From NCBI GenBank assembly GCA_937914945.1, contig CALGJF010000045.1, positions 1 through 26,619 of the forward strand: 26,619 bases of DNA. The letters are read 5' to 3'. The position numbers were made by a program, and so were the translations under genes. This document shows, one piece after another, positions 13,607-22,505 of this stretch; position 1 is the first letter of the stretch; each line of letters starts with the position of its first letter. A model generated the notes under the pieces. That model had not been told where the DNA came from and did not search any database. It saw only the letters and a list, made by a program, of their open reading frames with translations. Source of the stretch: an uncultured Bacteroidales bacterium. Its GTDB lineage: Bacteria > Bacteroidota > Bacteroidia > Bacteroidales > Bacteroidaceae.

Positions 13607-16357
13607 ATGAGCTTAGCAAGCACTTACATTCCCGCCGAGGTTGAAGAGAAATGGTATGCCTATTGGCTGAAGAACAACCTGTTTCACTCGGAACCCGATG
13701 AGAGAGAACCCTATACAATAGTTATCCCCCCACCCAATGTTACAGGTGTGTTGCACATGGGACACATGCTCAACAACACAATACAGGATATATTGGTGCG
13801 CCGCGCACGCATGCTTGGCAAGAATGCCTGCTGGGTACCCGGCACCGACCACGCATCCATTGCAACCGAGGCAAAGGTGGTAAAGAAACTTGCCGAGCAG
13901 GGTATTAAGAAGAGCGACCTCACACGCGAGGAGTTTCTGAAACACGCATGGGAGTGGAAGGAGGAGCATGGCGGCATCATCTTGCAGCAGTTGCGCAAGC
14001 TGGGAGCATCGTGCGACTGGGACCGCACATCGTTCACAATGGACGAGATTCGCAGCAAGAGCGTTATAAAGGTATTTTGCGACCTCTACAACAAAGGGCT
14101 CATATACCGCGGCCTTCGCATGGTGAACTGGGACCCCAAAGCACAAACCGCGCTCAGCAACGAGGAGGTTATCTACAAAGAGGAGAAGAGCAAGCTCTAC
14201 TACTTGAAATACTACGTGGATGAGCCCGCAGGCAGCACCGATGGCGAGGAGGCCGATGCAGTAACACTTGCACCCACCGATGCGTTTGACGCAACCGTAA
14301 AGCACCAGATATTGCACCGCGATGCCAACGGTCGCCGTTACGCAGTGGTGGCAACCACCCGCCCCGAGACTATCATGGGCGATACCGCAATGTGCATTAA
14401 CCCCAAAGACCCCAAAAACAGCTGGTTGAAGGGCAAGCAGGTGATTGTACCCCTTGTAGGCCGTGTTATCCCCGTTATAGAGGACCGTTACGTGGAGATT
14501 GAGTTCGGTACCGGTTGCTTGAAGGTAACCCCTGCACACGACACCAACGACTATATGTTGGGCAAGACACACAACCTTGAAACCATAGACATATTCAATG
14601 CCGATGGTACATTGAGCGAGGCTGCAGGCCTCTATGTGGGCATGGACCGCATGGATGTGCGCAAGCAGATTGTCATCGACTTGGAGAAGGCAGGCCTGCT
14701 GGAAAAGGTTGAGGACTACGACAACAAGGTGGGATATTCGGAGCGCAATACCGACACTGCCGTTGAGCCCCGCCTCTGCATGCAGTGGTTCCTCAACATG
14801 CAGCACTTTGCCGACATTGCTCTGCCCCCTGTAATGAACGACGAGCTTAAATTCTACCCCACAAAATACAAAACCACATACAACAATTGGCTATCTAACA
14901 TACAAGATTGGTGCATCAGCCGCCAGCTGTGGTGGGGACACCGCATACCCGCATACTTCTTGCCCACAGCCGAGGGCGAAAGCGAAAAATTTGTGGTAGC
15001 CGAGAGCTTGGAGCAGGCTGTAGAGCTTGCAAAGGCCATGCCCGGTTACGAAAATATCACCGCCGAAGAGCTACGCCACGACGAGGATGCGCTCGATACT
15101 TGGTTCAGTTCGTGGCTGTGGCCCATCTCCCTGTTCAACGGTATTTTGGACCCCGGCAACAAGGAGATTAGCTACTACTACCCCACCAACGACCTTGTAA
15201 CCGGCCCCGATATTATCTTCTTCTGGGTAGCCCGCATGATTATGGCCGGCTACGAGTATAAGGGAGATATGCCCTTCCGCAACGTATATTTCACAGGTAT
15301 CGTGCGCGACAAGCTCGGACGCAAGATGAGCAAGCAGCTCGGCAACTCGCCCAACCCACTTGACCTCATTGAGAAATATGGTGCCGATGGTGTGCGCATG
15401 GGTATTATGCTTTCAGCCCCTGCCGGCAACGACATTCTCTTTGACGAGAGCCTCTGCGAGCAGGGCCGCAACTTCTGCAACAAGATATGGAACGCCTTCC
15501 GCCTTGTAAAGGGATGGAATGTGAGCAACGAGATTGAGCAGCCCGAAAGTTCAAAACTTGCGATACGTTACTTTGACGAGACGCTGGCAAAGGCAGCCAC
15601 CCTGCTCGACGACCAATTTGGCAAGTACCGCATCAACGAAGCGTTGATGAACGTATATACACTGTTCTGGGACGAGTTCTCGGCATGGTATCTCGAGATG
15701 ATCAAGCCCGCATACGGCTCACCCATCGACGCAGCCACATACGAGGCCACACTCCGTTTCTTCGACAATCTGTTGCGCCTGTTGCACCCCTTCATGCCCT
15801 TCATCACCGAGGAATTGTGGCAGTCTATCTACGAACGCAAAGAGGGCGAGAGCCTCATGACACAGAGCGTGAAAGAGCTATGCCGCCCCTGCGACGAGGA
15901 GTTTCTTGCAAGCATAACAGCACTTAAAGAGGTTGTCGGCAACATACGCGCAATCCGCCAGCAGAAGAATCTGTCGCCCCGCGAGCCCCTTACACTGCAA
16001 ATAATAGGAACATCGCCCGTTGCAGGCTTGGAGAGCGTTCTCACCAAGATGGGTAACCTCACATCGATAGATAGTGTGAGCACCCCCGACGACACTGCGC
16101 AATCGTTCCGCGTGGGCACCACGGAATTTGCCGTGCCCATGGGCTCACTAATAGACAAGGATGCCGAGATTGCCAAGATGCAAGAGGAACTCGCCTACCA
16201 CGAGAAATTCCTCAAAAGTGTTGAAGCCAAGCTCAACAATCCCAACTTTGTGAGCAAAGCACCTGAGAAAATCATTGCAATAGAGCGCAAGAAACAGGCC
16301 GATGCCACAGAGAAAATTGCAATGCTTAAAGAGAGTATTCAAAAACTATCCAAATAA
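13607..16357 (+). CDS. valS: valyl-tRNA synthetase
   Basis: 916 residues, class I synthetase. It charges tRNA-Val and hydrolyses mischarged Thr-tRNA in its CP1 editing domain. The HIGH-type motif HMGH is at 50-53 within PPPNVTGVLHMGHMLNN. Editing-domain landmarks include VATTRPETIMGDTA and GCLKVTPAHDTNDY. The KMSKS-type motif reads KMSKQ (573-577), the last serine replaced. The anticodon-binding helices follow, with LHPFMPFITEELWQ, and a C-terminal charged coiled-coil arm of about 65 residues is typical of ValRS. An acidic, alanine-rich insertion at about 205-240, before the editing domain, makes it longer than I expect for this type. It leads a plus-strand run; the next gene starts 8 nt after its stop. 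Confidence 0.97.
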   Translation: MSLASTYIPAEVEEKWYAYWLKNNLFHSEPDEREPYTIVIPPPNVTGVLHMGHMLNNTIQDILVRRARMLGKNACWVPGTDHASIATEAKVVKKLAEQGIKKSDLTREEFLKHAWEWKEEHGGIILQQLRKLGASCDWDRTSFTMDEIRSKSVIKVFCDLYNKGLIYRGLRMVNWDPKAQTALSNEEVIYKEEKSKLYYLKYYVDEPAGSTDGEEADAVTLAPTDAFDATVKHQILHRDANGRRYAVVATTRPETIMGDTAMCINPKDPKNSWLKGKQVIVPLVGRVIPVIEDRYVEIEFGTGCLKVTPAHDTNDYMLGKTHNLETIDIFNADGTLSEAAGLYVGMDRMDVRKQIVIDLEKAGLLEKVEDYDNKVGYSERNTDTAVEPRLCMQWFLNMQHFADIALPPVMNDELKFYPTKYKTTYNNWLSNIQDWCISRQLWWGHRIPAYFLPTAEGESEKFVVAESLEQAVELAKAMPGYENITAEELRHDEDALDTWFSSWLWPISLFNGILDPGNKEISYYYPTNDLVTGPDIIFFWVARMIMAGYEYKGDMPFRNVYFTGIVRDKLGRKMSKQLGNSPNPLDLIEKYGADGVRMGIMLSAPAGNDILFDESLCEQGRNFCNKIWNAFRLVKGWNVSNEIEQPESSKLAIRYFDETLAKAATLLDDQFGKYRINEALMNVYTLFWDEFSAWYLEMIKPAYGSPIDAATYEATLRFFDNLLRLLHPFMPFITEELWQSIYERKEGESLMTQSVKELCRPCDEEFLASITALKEVVGNIRAIRQQKNLSPREPLTLQIIGTSPVAGLESVLTKMGNLTSIDSVSTPDDTAQSFRVGTTEFAVPMGSLIDKDAEIAKMQEELAYHEKFLKSVEAKLNNPNFVSKAPEKIIAIERKKQADATEKIAMLKESIQKLSK

Positions 16358-16365
16358 AAGACAGC

Positions 16366-17247
16366 ATGGATAACAAGCAACAAAAAATTATTCTATACGC
16401 AATAGCGGGTGTATTCCTCGTTGCAGTAATAACCTTGGGCATATTACTCGCGCAGAGCAAGCAGCAAAACAGCGAGATGAAGGAGCTCTTTGCCCTTGAA
16501 AAAGAGGAGCTTGAAAGCGAATATTCAACATTTGCCACACAGTACGACGAATTGAAGATACGCATCAGCAACGACTCTTTGCAAAGAAAGCTCGACGAGG
16601 AGAAACTGCGCACCCAACAGCTGTTGGAAGAGCTCAAGCAGACAAAGGCCGACGATGCGGCAGAGATAACACGCCTTAAAAAAGAGCTGAAAACAGTGCG
16701 TGCCGTGCTGCGTAGTTATGTATTGCAGATAGATTCTCTAAACGCAATCAACGAAAATCTGAAAAAAGAGAACAGAATTGTAAATGAGAAGTTCCGCAAA
16801 GCATCGAAACAGATTGACGAGCTATCCTCGGCAAAAGACGAACTTACCGAGATTGTAACACTTGCCTCGCAGCTCGATGCCATGGGCATTAAAATGGTAC
16901 CTACCCGAAAAAGCGGCAAGGTTACCAATAAACTGAAAAAGGCAAAACAGCTTGAAATATCATTTACCATAACAAAGAACATAACAGCAACAACAGGCAA
17001 CAAAACCATCTATGCCCGCATAGTACAGCCCAGCCAGGAGGTTCTCACAAAGAATATGAGCAACACATTCACATACGAGAATCGAGAAATAGGCTACTCT
17101 ATAAGAAAATATGTAGAGTACACAGGCGAGGAATTGCCCGTTACAATGTATTGGGATATCGAGGAGTACCTGCAACCCGGCACATACCGCCTATTCCTCT
17201 TTGCCGATGGCGTGATGATAGGCTCCAACAATTTTGATTTTGAATAA
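16366..17247 (+). CDS. membrane-anchored coiled-coil protein, unknown function
   Basis: 293 residues. One membrane helix (about 8-29) follows a short cytoplasmic N-terminus. Residues about 35-165 are a long charged coiled coil, rich in Glu, Lys and Leu heptads, on the far side of the membrane. A C-terminal domain (about 190-293) is beta-rich: KQLEISFTITKNITATTGNKTIYARIVQP and TYRLFLFADGVMIGSNNFDF look like an Ig-like sandwich. I do not recognise a named family. It is 8 nt after valS and 10 nt before the UXS-like gene, so it is probably co-transcribed with both. An envelope-spanning structural or scaffold role is possible, but nothing in the sequence shows a catalytic site. Confidence 0.7.
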   Translation: MDNKQQKIILYAIAGVFLVAVITLGILLAQSKQQNSEMKELFALEKEELESEYSTFATQYDELKIRISNDSLQRKLDEEKLRTQQLLEELKQTKADDAAEITRLKKELKTVRAVLRSYVLQIDSLNAINENLKKENRIVNEKFRKASKQIDELSSAKDELTEIVTLASQLDAMGIKMVPTRKSGKVTNKLKKAKQLEISFTITKNITATTGNKTIYARIVQPSQEVLTKNMSNTFTYENREIGYSIRKYVEYTGEELPVTMYWDIEEYLQPGTYRLFLFADGVMIGSNNFDFE

Positions 17248-17257
17248 CCACGAAAAG

Positions 17258-18193
17258 ATGAAAAGAATACTTGTAACAGGCGGTGCCGGATTCATCGGTT
17301 CCCATCTATGCGAACGACTGCTCAAAGATGGCAACGATGTAATCTGCCTCGACAACTATTTTACCGGCAGCAAGGACAACATACGCCACCTCATAAGCAA
17401 CGACCACTTTGAGCTTGTGAGACACGACATCACACAGCCCTACACTGCCGAGGTTGACGAGATATACAATCTTGCCTGCCCCGCATCGCCCATACACTAC
17501 CAGCACGACCCTGTAAAGACCATACAGACCTGTGTTATCGGTTCCATGAACATGCTGGGACTTGCCAAGCGCGTGGGAGCAAAGATATTGCAAGCATCCA
17601 CAAGCGAGGTATACGGCGACCCCAATATTCACCCGCAGGTGGAGAGCTATTGGGGAAATGTAAACCCAATAGGCATACGTTCGTGCTACGACGAGGGTAA
17701 ACGCTGTGCCGAGACTCTTTTTATGGATTATCACAGACAAAATAACCTTCGTATCAAAATTATTCGTATCTTTAACACCTACGGCCCCCGCATGAGCATG
17801 AACGACGGGCGAGTTGTATCGAATTTCATTGTTCAGGCACTGCGTGGCGAGGATATTACAATATATGGCGACGGCAAGCAAACGCGCAGTTTCCAATATG
17901 TCGATGACCTTGTGGAGGGCATGGTGCGCATGATGGATACACGCGACGAGTTTTTGGGCCCGGTGAACATAGGCAACCCCGGTGAGTTCACAATGCTGGA
18001 GCTTGCCGAGAAGGTAATAGAACTAACCAATTCAAGTTCCAAGATAATATTCAAGCCCCTGCCACAGGACGACCCTCGCCAGCGCAAGCCCGATATAACC
18101 ATTGCCAACAAGGAACTCGGTGGCTGGCAACCCAACATTAAGCTTGAAGAGGGTTTGAAAAAGACAATAAACTATTTTGAGAAACTAATTTAA
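17258..18193 (+). CDS. UDP-glucuronate decarboxylase-like NAD-dependent epimerase
   Basis: 311 residues, extended short-chain dehydrogenase. The NAD-binding GGAGFIGSH is at residues 8-16 and the catalytic YDEGK at 144-148, with serine/threonine in ASTSEVYGDP before it. The segments NLACPASPIHYQHDPVKTIQT and YWGNVNPIGIRSCYDEGKR are characteristic of UDP-xylose synthase (UXS), which oxidises and decarboxylates UDP-glucuronate to UDP-xylose in the cytoplasm. The start is the ATG at 17258; the frame is open slightly upstream but would overlap the preceding gene. It lies between a coiled-coil membrane protein gene and lysS, with no glycosyltransferase or capsule genes adjacent. Another sugar-nucleotide substrate cannot be excluded. 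Confidence 0.88.
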   Translation: MKRILVTGGAGFIGSHLCERLLKDGNDVICLDNYFTGSKDNIRHLISNDHFELVRHDITQPYTAEVDEIYNLACPASPIHYQHDPVKTIQTCVIGSMNMLGLAKRVGAKILQASTSEVYGDPNIHPQVESYWGNVNPIGIRSCYDEGKRCAETLFMDYHRQNNLRIKIIRIFNTYGPRMSMNDGRVVSNFIVQALRGEDITIYGDGKQTRSFQYVDDLVEGMVRMMDTRDEFLGPVNIGNPGEFTMLELAEKVIELTNSSSKIIFKPLPQDDPRQRKPDITIANKELGGWQPNIKLEEGLKKTINYFEKLI

Positions 18194-18206
18194 TACAATA
18201 CACAAG

Positions 18207-19934
18207 ATGAACATTCTGGAATTAAGCGAACAAGAGATAGTACGCCGCGAATCGTTGGCCGAACTGCGCAACATGGGCATCGAGCCCTACCCCGCAGCCG
18301 AGTATCCCACAAACGCATTCTCGGTAGATATATTAAACGAGTTCAAAGACGAGGAAGAGCCCCGCGAGGTGTGCATTGCAGGCCGTATGATGAGCCGCCG
18401 TGTCATGGGCAAGGCATCGTTCATTGAATTGCAAGACTCAAAAGGCCGCATACAGGTATATATCACTCGCGACGACATCTGCCCCGGTGAGAACAAGGAC
18501 GGATACAACACCCTCTTCAAACGCCTTTTGGATATTGGCGACTTTGTAGGTATCAAAGGATTTGTATTCCGCACACAGACAGGCGAGATTACCGTGCATG
18601 CAAAAGAGCTCACAATACTCTCAAAGAGCATACGCCCCCTTCCCATCGTAAAATACAAGGATGGTGTTGCATACGATAAGTTCGAGGACCCCGAGCTGCG
18701 TTATCGCCAGCGTTACGTGGATCTTGTGGTGAACGACGATGTAAAAGAGATATTCATCAAGCGCAACAAGATATATACATCTATGCGCGAGTATTTCAAC
18801 ACAAAGGGCTACATGGAGGTAGAGACACCCGTGTTGCAGTCAATCCCCGGAGGAGCTGCCGCACGCCCCTTCATCACACACCACAACGCATTGGACATAC
18901 CTCTATACCTGCGCATAGCAAACGAATTGTACCTGAAACGTCTTATCGTAGGAGGTTTTGAGGGTGTTTATGAGTTCTCGAAGAACTTCCGTAACGAAGG
19001 TATGGACCGCACACACAACCCCGAGTTTACCTGCATGGAGATTTATGTGGCCTACAAGGATTACAACTGGATGATGACCTTCACCGAGAATATGCTGGAG
19101 AAGATTGCCATGGATGTAAACGGTACAACCGACGTACAGGTGGGCGACAATGTAATCAGCTTCAAAGCCCCCTTCCGCCGTGTAACCATGCTCGACTCTA
19201 TAAAAGAGTTCACCGGCTACGACCTCAACGGCAAGAGCGAGGAGGAGATTTTCGCTATCTGCAAAGAGCTCAAGATGGAGGTGGATGAAACCATGGGCAA
19301 GGGCAAGCTCATCGACGAGATTTTCGGCGAATTCTGCGAAGGCAACTACATACAGCCCACATTCATCACCGACTACCCCATCGAGATGTCGCCCTTGTGC
19401 AAGCGCCACCGCAACAACCCCGACCTCACCGAGCGTTTCGAGCTCATGGTAAACGGCAAGGAGCTGTGCAACGCATACAGCGAGCTCAACGACCCCATAG
19501 ACCAAGCCGAGCGTTTCCAGGAGCAGCTGCGCCTGAGCGAGAAGGGCGACGACGAGGCAATGTTCATAGACAAAGACTTTGTACGTGCGCTTGAATATGG
19601 TATGCCCCCCACATCGGGTATGGGTATCGGCATGGACCGTCTTGCAATGCTCATGACAGGCCAGACAACCATTCAGGAGGTATTGTTCTTCCCACAGATG
19701 CGCCCCGAAAAGAAGGTGCCCAAAGACTCTGTGGCAGCATTTGCAGCTATCGGCGTGCCCGAGGAGTGGGTGCCCGTGCTCCACAAAGCCGGTTATAACC
19801 TTGTAAACGATCTTAAAGACGGTAACCCGCAGAAAATACAGCAGGAGATTGGCGGGATAAACAAAAAGTTCAAACTAAACTACACTACCCCCTCTGTAAA
19901 TGATGTTGCAGAGTGGATAAGCAAGCTCGCTTAA
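18207..19934 (+). CDS. lysS: lysyl-tRNA synthetase, class II
   Basis: 575 residues. An OB-fold anticodon-binding domain (about 55-150, with RVMGKASFIELQDSKGRIQVY) precedes the class II catalytic core. Motif 2 is FRNEGMDRTHNPEFTCMEIY from residue 261 and motif 3 is GMGIGMDRLAM from 471, both with their arginines. PLCKRH and NGKELCNAYSELNDP are further LysRS landmarks. The core ends near residue 500; about 70 extra residues (VAAFAAIGVPEEWVPVLHKAGYNLVNDL and beyond) form a small helical C-terminal extension, which I associate with Bacteroidales LysRS. It is 13 nt after the UXS-like gene and is followed by a strong palindrome. Confidence 0.97.
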   Translation: MNILELSEQEIVRRESLAELRNMGIEPYPAAEYPTNAFSVDILNEFKDEEEPREVCIAGRMMSRRVMGKASFIELQDSKGRIQVYITRDDICPGENKDGYNTLFKRLLDIGDFVGIKGFVFRTQTGEITVHAKELTILSKSIRPLPIVKYKDGVAYDKFEDPELRYRQRYVDLVVNDDVKEIFIKRNKIYTSMREYFNTKGYMEVETPVLQSIPGGAAARPFITHHNALDIPLYLRIANELYLKRLIVGGFEGVYEFSKNFRNEGMDRTHNPEFTCMEIYVAYKDYNWMMTFTENMLEKIAMDVNGTTDVQVGDNVISFKAPFRRVTMLDSIKEFTGYDLNGKSEEEIFAICKELKMEVDETMGKGKLIDEIFGEFCEGNYIQPTFITDYPIEMSPLCKRHRNNPDLTERFELMVNGKELCNAYSELNDPIDQAERFQEQLRLSEKGDDEAMFIDKDFVRALEYGMPPTSGMGIGMDRLAMLMTGQTTIQEVLFFPQMRPEKKVPKDSVAAFAAIGVPEEWVPVLHKAGYNLVNDLKDGNPQKIQQEIGGINKKFKLNYTTPSVNDVAEWISKLA

Positions 19935-19947
19935 CTATGAGAATACA

Positions 19948-19979
19948 CCTTCCATGCGGTGCGCGCACCGCATGGAAGG
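19948..19979. terminator. 32-bp perfect palindrome after lysS
   Basis: The two 16-base arms (19948-19963 and 19964-19979) are exactly complementary with no spacer, centred on GCGCGC. It starts 13 nt after the lysS stop and ends 40 nt before gpsA. AT-rich sequence follows, with no real T-run. It may be a terminator, partial terminator or RNA-processing hairpin setting gpsA levels; as DNA it could also extrude as a cruciform. Confidence 0.6.
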
Positions 19980-20019
19980 ATATATATTTATAATAAGGAA
20001 CACTTAACGATTATAAATT

Positions 20020-21018
20020 ATGGACCTTACCAATTCCACAGTAGCAATTATGGGAGGCGGCAGCTGGGCAACAGCCATAGCCAAAGTGCTGCTGAGCAAT
20101 GTAGAGAGCATAAACTGGTACATAAGACGCGACGACCGCATTGAGGACTTTAAGCGACTTGGGCACAACCCGGCATACCTTTCATCGGTTATGTTCGACA
20201 CCAACAGAATTAATTTCTCATCGGACATAAACAAGATTGTAAAGGAGTCGGATATATTGGTATTCGTTACCCCGTCGCCCTACCTTAAAAACCACCTTAA
20301 GAAACTGAAAACAGACCTCACAGATAAGTTCATTGTAAATGCCATCAAAGGTATAGTCCCCGACGAGAACCTTATAATTTCGGAATATTTCCACAAGGCA
20401 TACAATGTACCTTATGAGAATATTGCAGCCATTGCAGGCCCCTGCCATGCCGAGGAGGTTGCACTCGAACGCCTCTCGTACCTAACCGTGGGTTGCTCAA
20501 GCATCGACCATGCAAAGCAGTTTGCACAGAAACTTGCCAACAGCTTCATAAAAACATCGGTGAGCGACGATGTTGTGGGTATTGAGTATGGCTCGGTATT
20601 GAAAAACATATACGCCATTGCAGCCGGTATATGCAGCGGATTGAAGTATGGCGACAACTTCCAGGCCGTGCTTATGTCTAACGCTGTTATCGAGATGAAT
20701 CGCTTTATAAACGTAATACATCCCATAGAACGCACAATCATGGATTCTGTCTATCTGGGCGACCTGTTGGTTACAGGCTACTCAAACTTCAGCCGTAACC
20801 GCGTGTTTGGTACCATGATAGGCAAGGGCTACTCTGTAAAGAGCGCACAGATAGAGATGGAGATGATTGCCGAGGGTTACTACGGTGCAAAATGTATAAA
20901 GGAGATTAACGAGCATTATCGCGTGAACACTCCCATCATCGATGCCGTTTATAATATCCTTTACGAGGGGATATCGCCCGTTATCGAGATTAAGCTGCTA
21001 ACCGACGCATTCAAATAA
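20020..21018 (+). CDS. gpsA: glycerol-3-phosphate dehydrogenase [NAD(P)+]
   Basis: 332 residues, normal length. It reduces dihydroxyacetone phosphate to sn-glycerol 3-phosphate in the cytoplasm, supplying the backbone for phospholipids. The Rossmann motif is GGGSWATAIA (from residue 12). NAIKGIVPDE, AGPCHAEEVA and GSVLKNIYAIAAGICSGLKYGDN carry the substrate-binding and catalytic lysines. Near the C-terminus EGYYGAKCI and TPIIDAVYNIL match the family. Most GpsA proteins read GPSFA/HA(x)E at the AGPCHAEE site, so that part is a mild Bacteroidales variant. It lies between lysS and pgi, an order I associate with Bacteroides-type genomes. Confidence 0.95.
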   Translation: MDLTNSTVAIMGGGSWATAIAKVLLSNVESINWYIRRDDRIEDFKRLGHNPAYLSSVMFDTNRINFSSDINKIVKESDILVFVTPSPYLKNHLKKLKTDLTDKFIVNAIKGIVPDENLIISEYFHKAYNVPYENIAAIAGPCHAEEVALERLSYLTVGCSSIDHAKQFAQKLANSFIKTSVSDDVVGIEYGSVLKNIYAIAAGICSGLKYGDNFQAVLMSNAVIEMNRFINVIHPIERTIMDSVYLGDLLVTGYSNFSRNRVFGTMIGKGYSVKSAQIEMEMIAEGYYGAKCIKEINEHYRVNTPIIDAVYNILYEGISPVIEIKLLTDAFK

Positions 21019-21040
21019 TGATTACCGAGTAATTATAGGG

Positions 21041-21076
21041 TTCTCATTATGAAAGAGCGCGGCGACGAAGAATCTC
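21041..21076 (+). repeat. dispersed intergenic repeat remnant, copy B
   Basis: This 36-base block in the gpsA-pgi gap begins TTCTCATTATGA and ends GACGAAGAATCTC. It resembles the 12030-12065 block read on the opposite strand at both ends, with a degenerate middle. A possible old copy of the same dispersed repeat. Confidence 0.4.
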
Positions 21077-21095
21077 AACAAACCATTGTTTAACA

Positions 21096-21117
21096 GTCTC
21101 ACACATGCGTTTGAGAC
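21096..21117 (+). promoter_or_regulatory. hairpin in the pgi leader
   Basis: GTCTCA (21096-21101) and TGAGAC (21112-21117) form a perfect 6-bp inverted repeat with a 10-nt loop, 44 nt before the pgi start. There is no T-run and no clear TAnnTTTG box in this gap, so pgi is probably read through from gpsA. The role of the hairpin is unknown. Confidence 0.3.
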
Positions 21118-21161
21118 ATATAGATGTAAATAAAAAATCACACAATAAAAAATATTAAATT

Positions 21162-22505
21162 ATGGAAAATATCAAACTGAACATAGACAAGGTATTGGAC
21201 TTTGTATCAAAAGAGCAGATTATGGCATTGGAGCCCCAGGTAAAAAGCGCTCAGCAAGCATTGGAGGAGGGTACACTCCCAGGCAACGATTTCTTGGGCT
21301 GGCTACACCTGCCTTCGTCTATCTCAAAAGAGTTCATCGACGAGATTAATGCAACAGCAGCCACACTGCGTGCCAACTGCGATGTTGTGGTTGTAGCCGG
21401 TATCGGCGGCAGCTACTTGGGAGCACGCGCCGTTATCGAGGCCTTGAGCAACAATTTTGCAACTATGATGCCCACCAATGGTAATCCCCGCGTTGTATTC
21501 GCCGGCCATAACATCAGCGAGGACTATTTGAGCGAGCTCACCGCTTTCCTTGCCGACAAGAAGTTCGGTGTCATCAACATCTCAAAATCGGGAACAACCA
21601 CCGAGACCGCTCTTGCCTTCCGCCTCTTGAAGAAACAATGCGAGGACCAGCGTGGCAAAGAGACTGCAAGCAAGGTTATCGTGGCTATCACCGACGCGGT
21701 GAAGGGTGCGGCACGTATCACTGCCGACAAAGAGGGTTACAAGAGTTTTATCATCCCCGACAACGTAGGTGGCCGTTTTTCGGTACTCACACCCGTGGGT
21801 TTGCTCCCCATTGCAGTTGCCGGCTTTGACATCGAGGCACTTGTAAAGGGCGCACAGGATATGGAAAAGGGTTGCGCTCCCACTGTACCTTTTGAGGAGA
21901 ATATCGCTGCAATGTATGCAGCCACACGCAACGCACTCTACGCAAGCGGCAAAAAGATTGAGATTCTTGTAAACTACCAGCCCAAGCTGCACTTCACATC
22001 GGAGTGGTGGAAACAGCTATACGGCGAGAGCGAGGGCAAGGAGAACAAGGGTATCTTCCCCGCATCGGTAGATTTCACAACCGACCTCCACTCAATGGGA
22101 CAATGGATTCAAGAGGGCGAACGCACTATCTTTGAGACAGTGCTCTCAATAGAAAAGCCCAACAGTTCACTCATAGTTCCCACCGACGAGGCCAACCTCG
22201 ACGGCCTTAACTTCCTTGCAGGCAAACATGTAGATGAGGTAAACAAGATGGCCGAACTCGGTACACAGCTTGCACACGTGGATGGTGGCGTGCCCAACAT
22301 GCGCATATCAATCCCCGCACTCAATGAGTACTACATAGGCCAGCTTATCTATTTCTTTGAGATTGGTTGCGGTATAAGCGGCTACGTACTTGGAGTAAAC
22401 CCCTTCAACCAACCCGGTGTAGAGGCATACAAGAAGAATATGTTTGCTCTGCTCGACAAGCCCGGTTACGAGGCCGAGAGCAAGGCTATCCGCGCAAGAC
22501 TATAA
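21162..22505 (+). CDS. pgi: glucose-6-phosphate isomerase
   Basis: 447 residues, the short form also found in Firmicutes (the E. coli enzyme is about 100 longer). It interconverts glucose 6-phosphate and fructose 6-phosphate. Sugar-isomerase features are clear: GIGGSYLGARAVIEAL, the phosphate-binding NISKSGTTTETALAF, the signature VGGRFSVLTPVGLLP (from residue 202), and near the C-terminus GVNPFNQPGVEAYKKNMFALL with the catalytic lysine. The start follows an A/T-rich leader of about 140 nt with a hairpin and a repeat remnant. Its stop codon shares one base with the next start (TAATG), so the HAD gene may be translationally coupled, though that start is doubtful. Confidence 0.97.
   Translation: MENIKLNIDKVLDFVSKEQIMALEPQVKSAQQALEEGTLPGNDFLGWLHLPSSISKEFIDEINATAATLRANCDVVVVAGIGGSYLGARAVIEALSNNFATMMPTNGNPRVVFAGHNISEDYLSELTAFLADKKFGVINISKSGTTTETALAFRLLKKQCEDQRGKETASKVIVAITDAVKGAARITADKEGYKSFIIPDNVGGRFSVLTPVGLLPIAVAGFDIEALVKGAQDMEKGCAPTVPFEENIAAMYAATRNALYASGKKIEILVNYQPKLHFTSEWWKQLYGESEGKENKGIFPASVDFTTDLHSMGQWIQEGERTIFETVLSIEKPNSSLIVPTDEANLDGLNFLAGKHVDEVNKMAELGTQLAHVDGGVPNMRISIPALNEYYIGQLIYFFEIGCGISGYVLGVNPFNQPGVEAYKKNMFALLDKPGYEAESKAIRARL

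Noticed and set aside
13613..14806. 397-residue minus-strand reading frame
   Set aside because: It is antisense to valS, whose motifs are unambiguous; the Cys/His/Val-rich, low-order sequence is what reverse-strand codons give, and no promoter or family match is seen.
17306..17896. 196-residue minus-strand reading frame
   Set aside because: Antisense to the UXS-like gene over its catalytic region.
18903..19784. 293-residue minus-strand reading frame
   Set aside because: Antisense to lysS in its conserved catalytic core; composition is that of a shadow frame.
22367..22504. N-terminal extension of the HAD protein into pgi
   Set aside because: It overlaps the conserved end of pgi in another frame; the Arg/Gln-rich sequence is unlike any HAD N-terminus.
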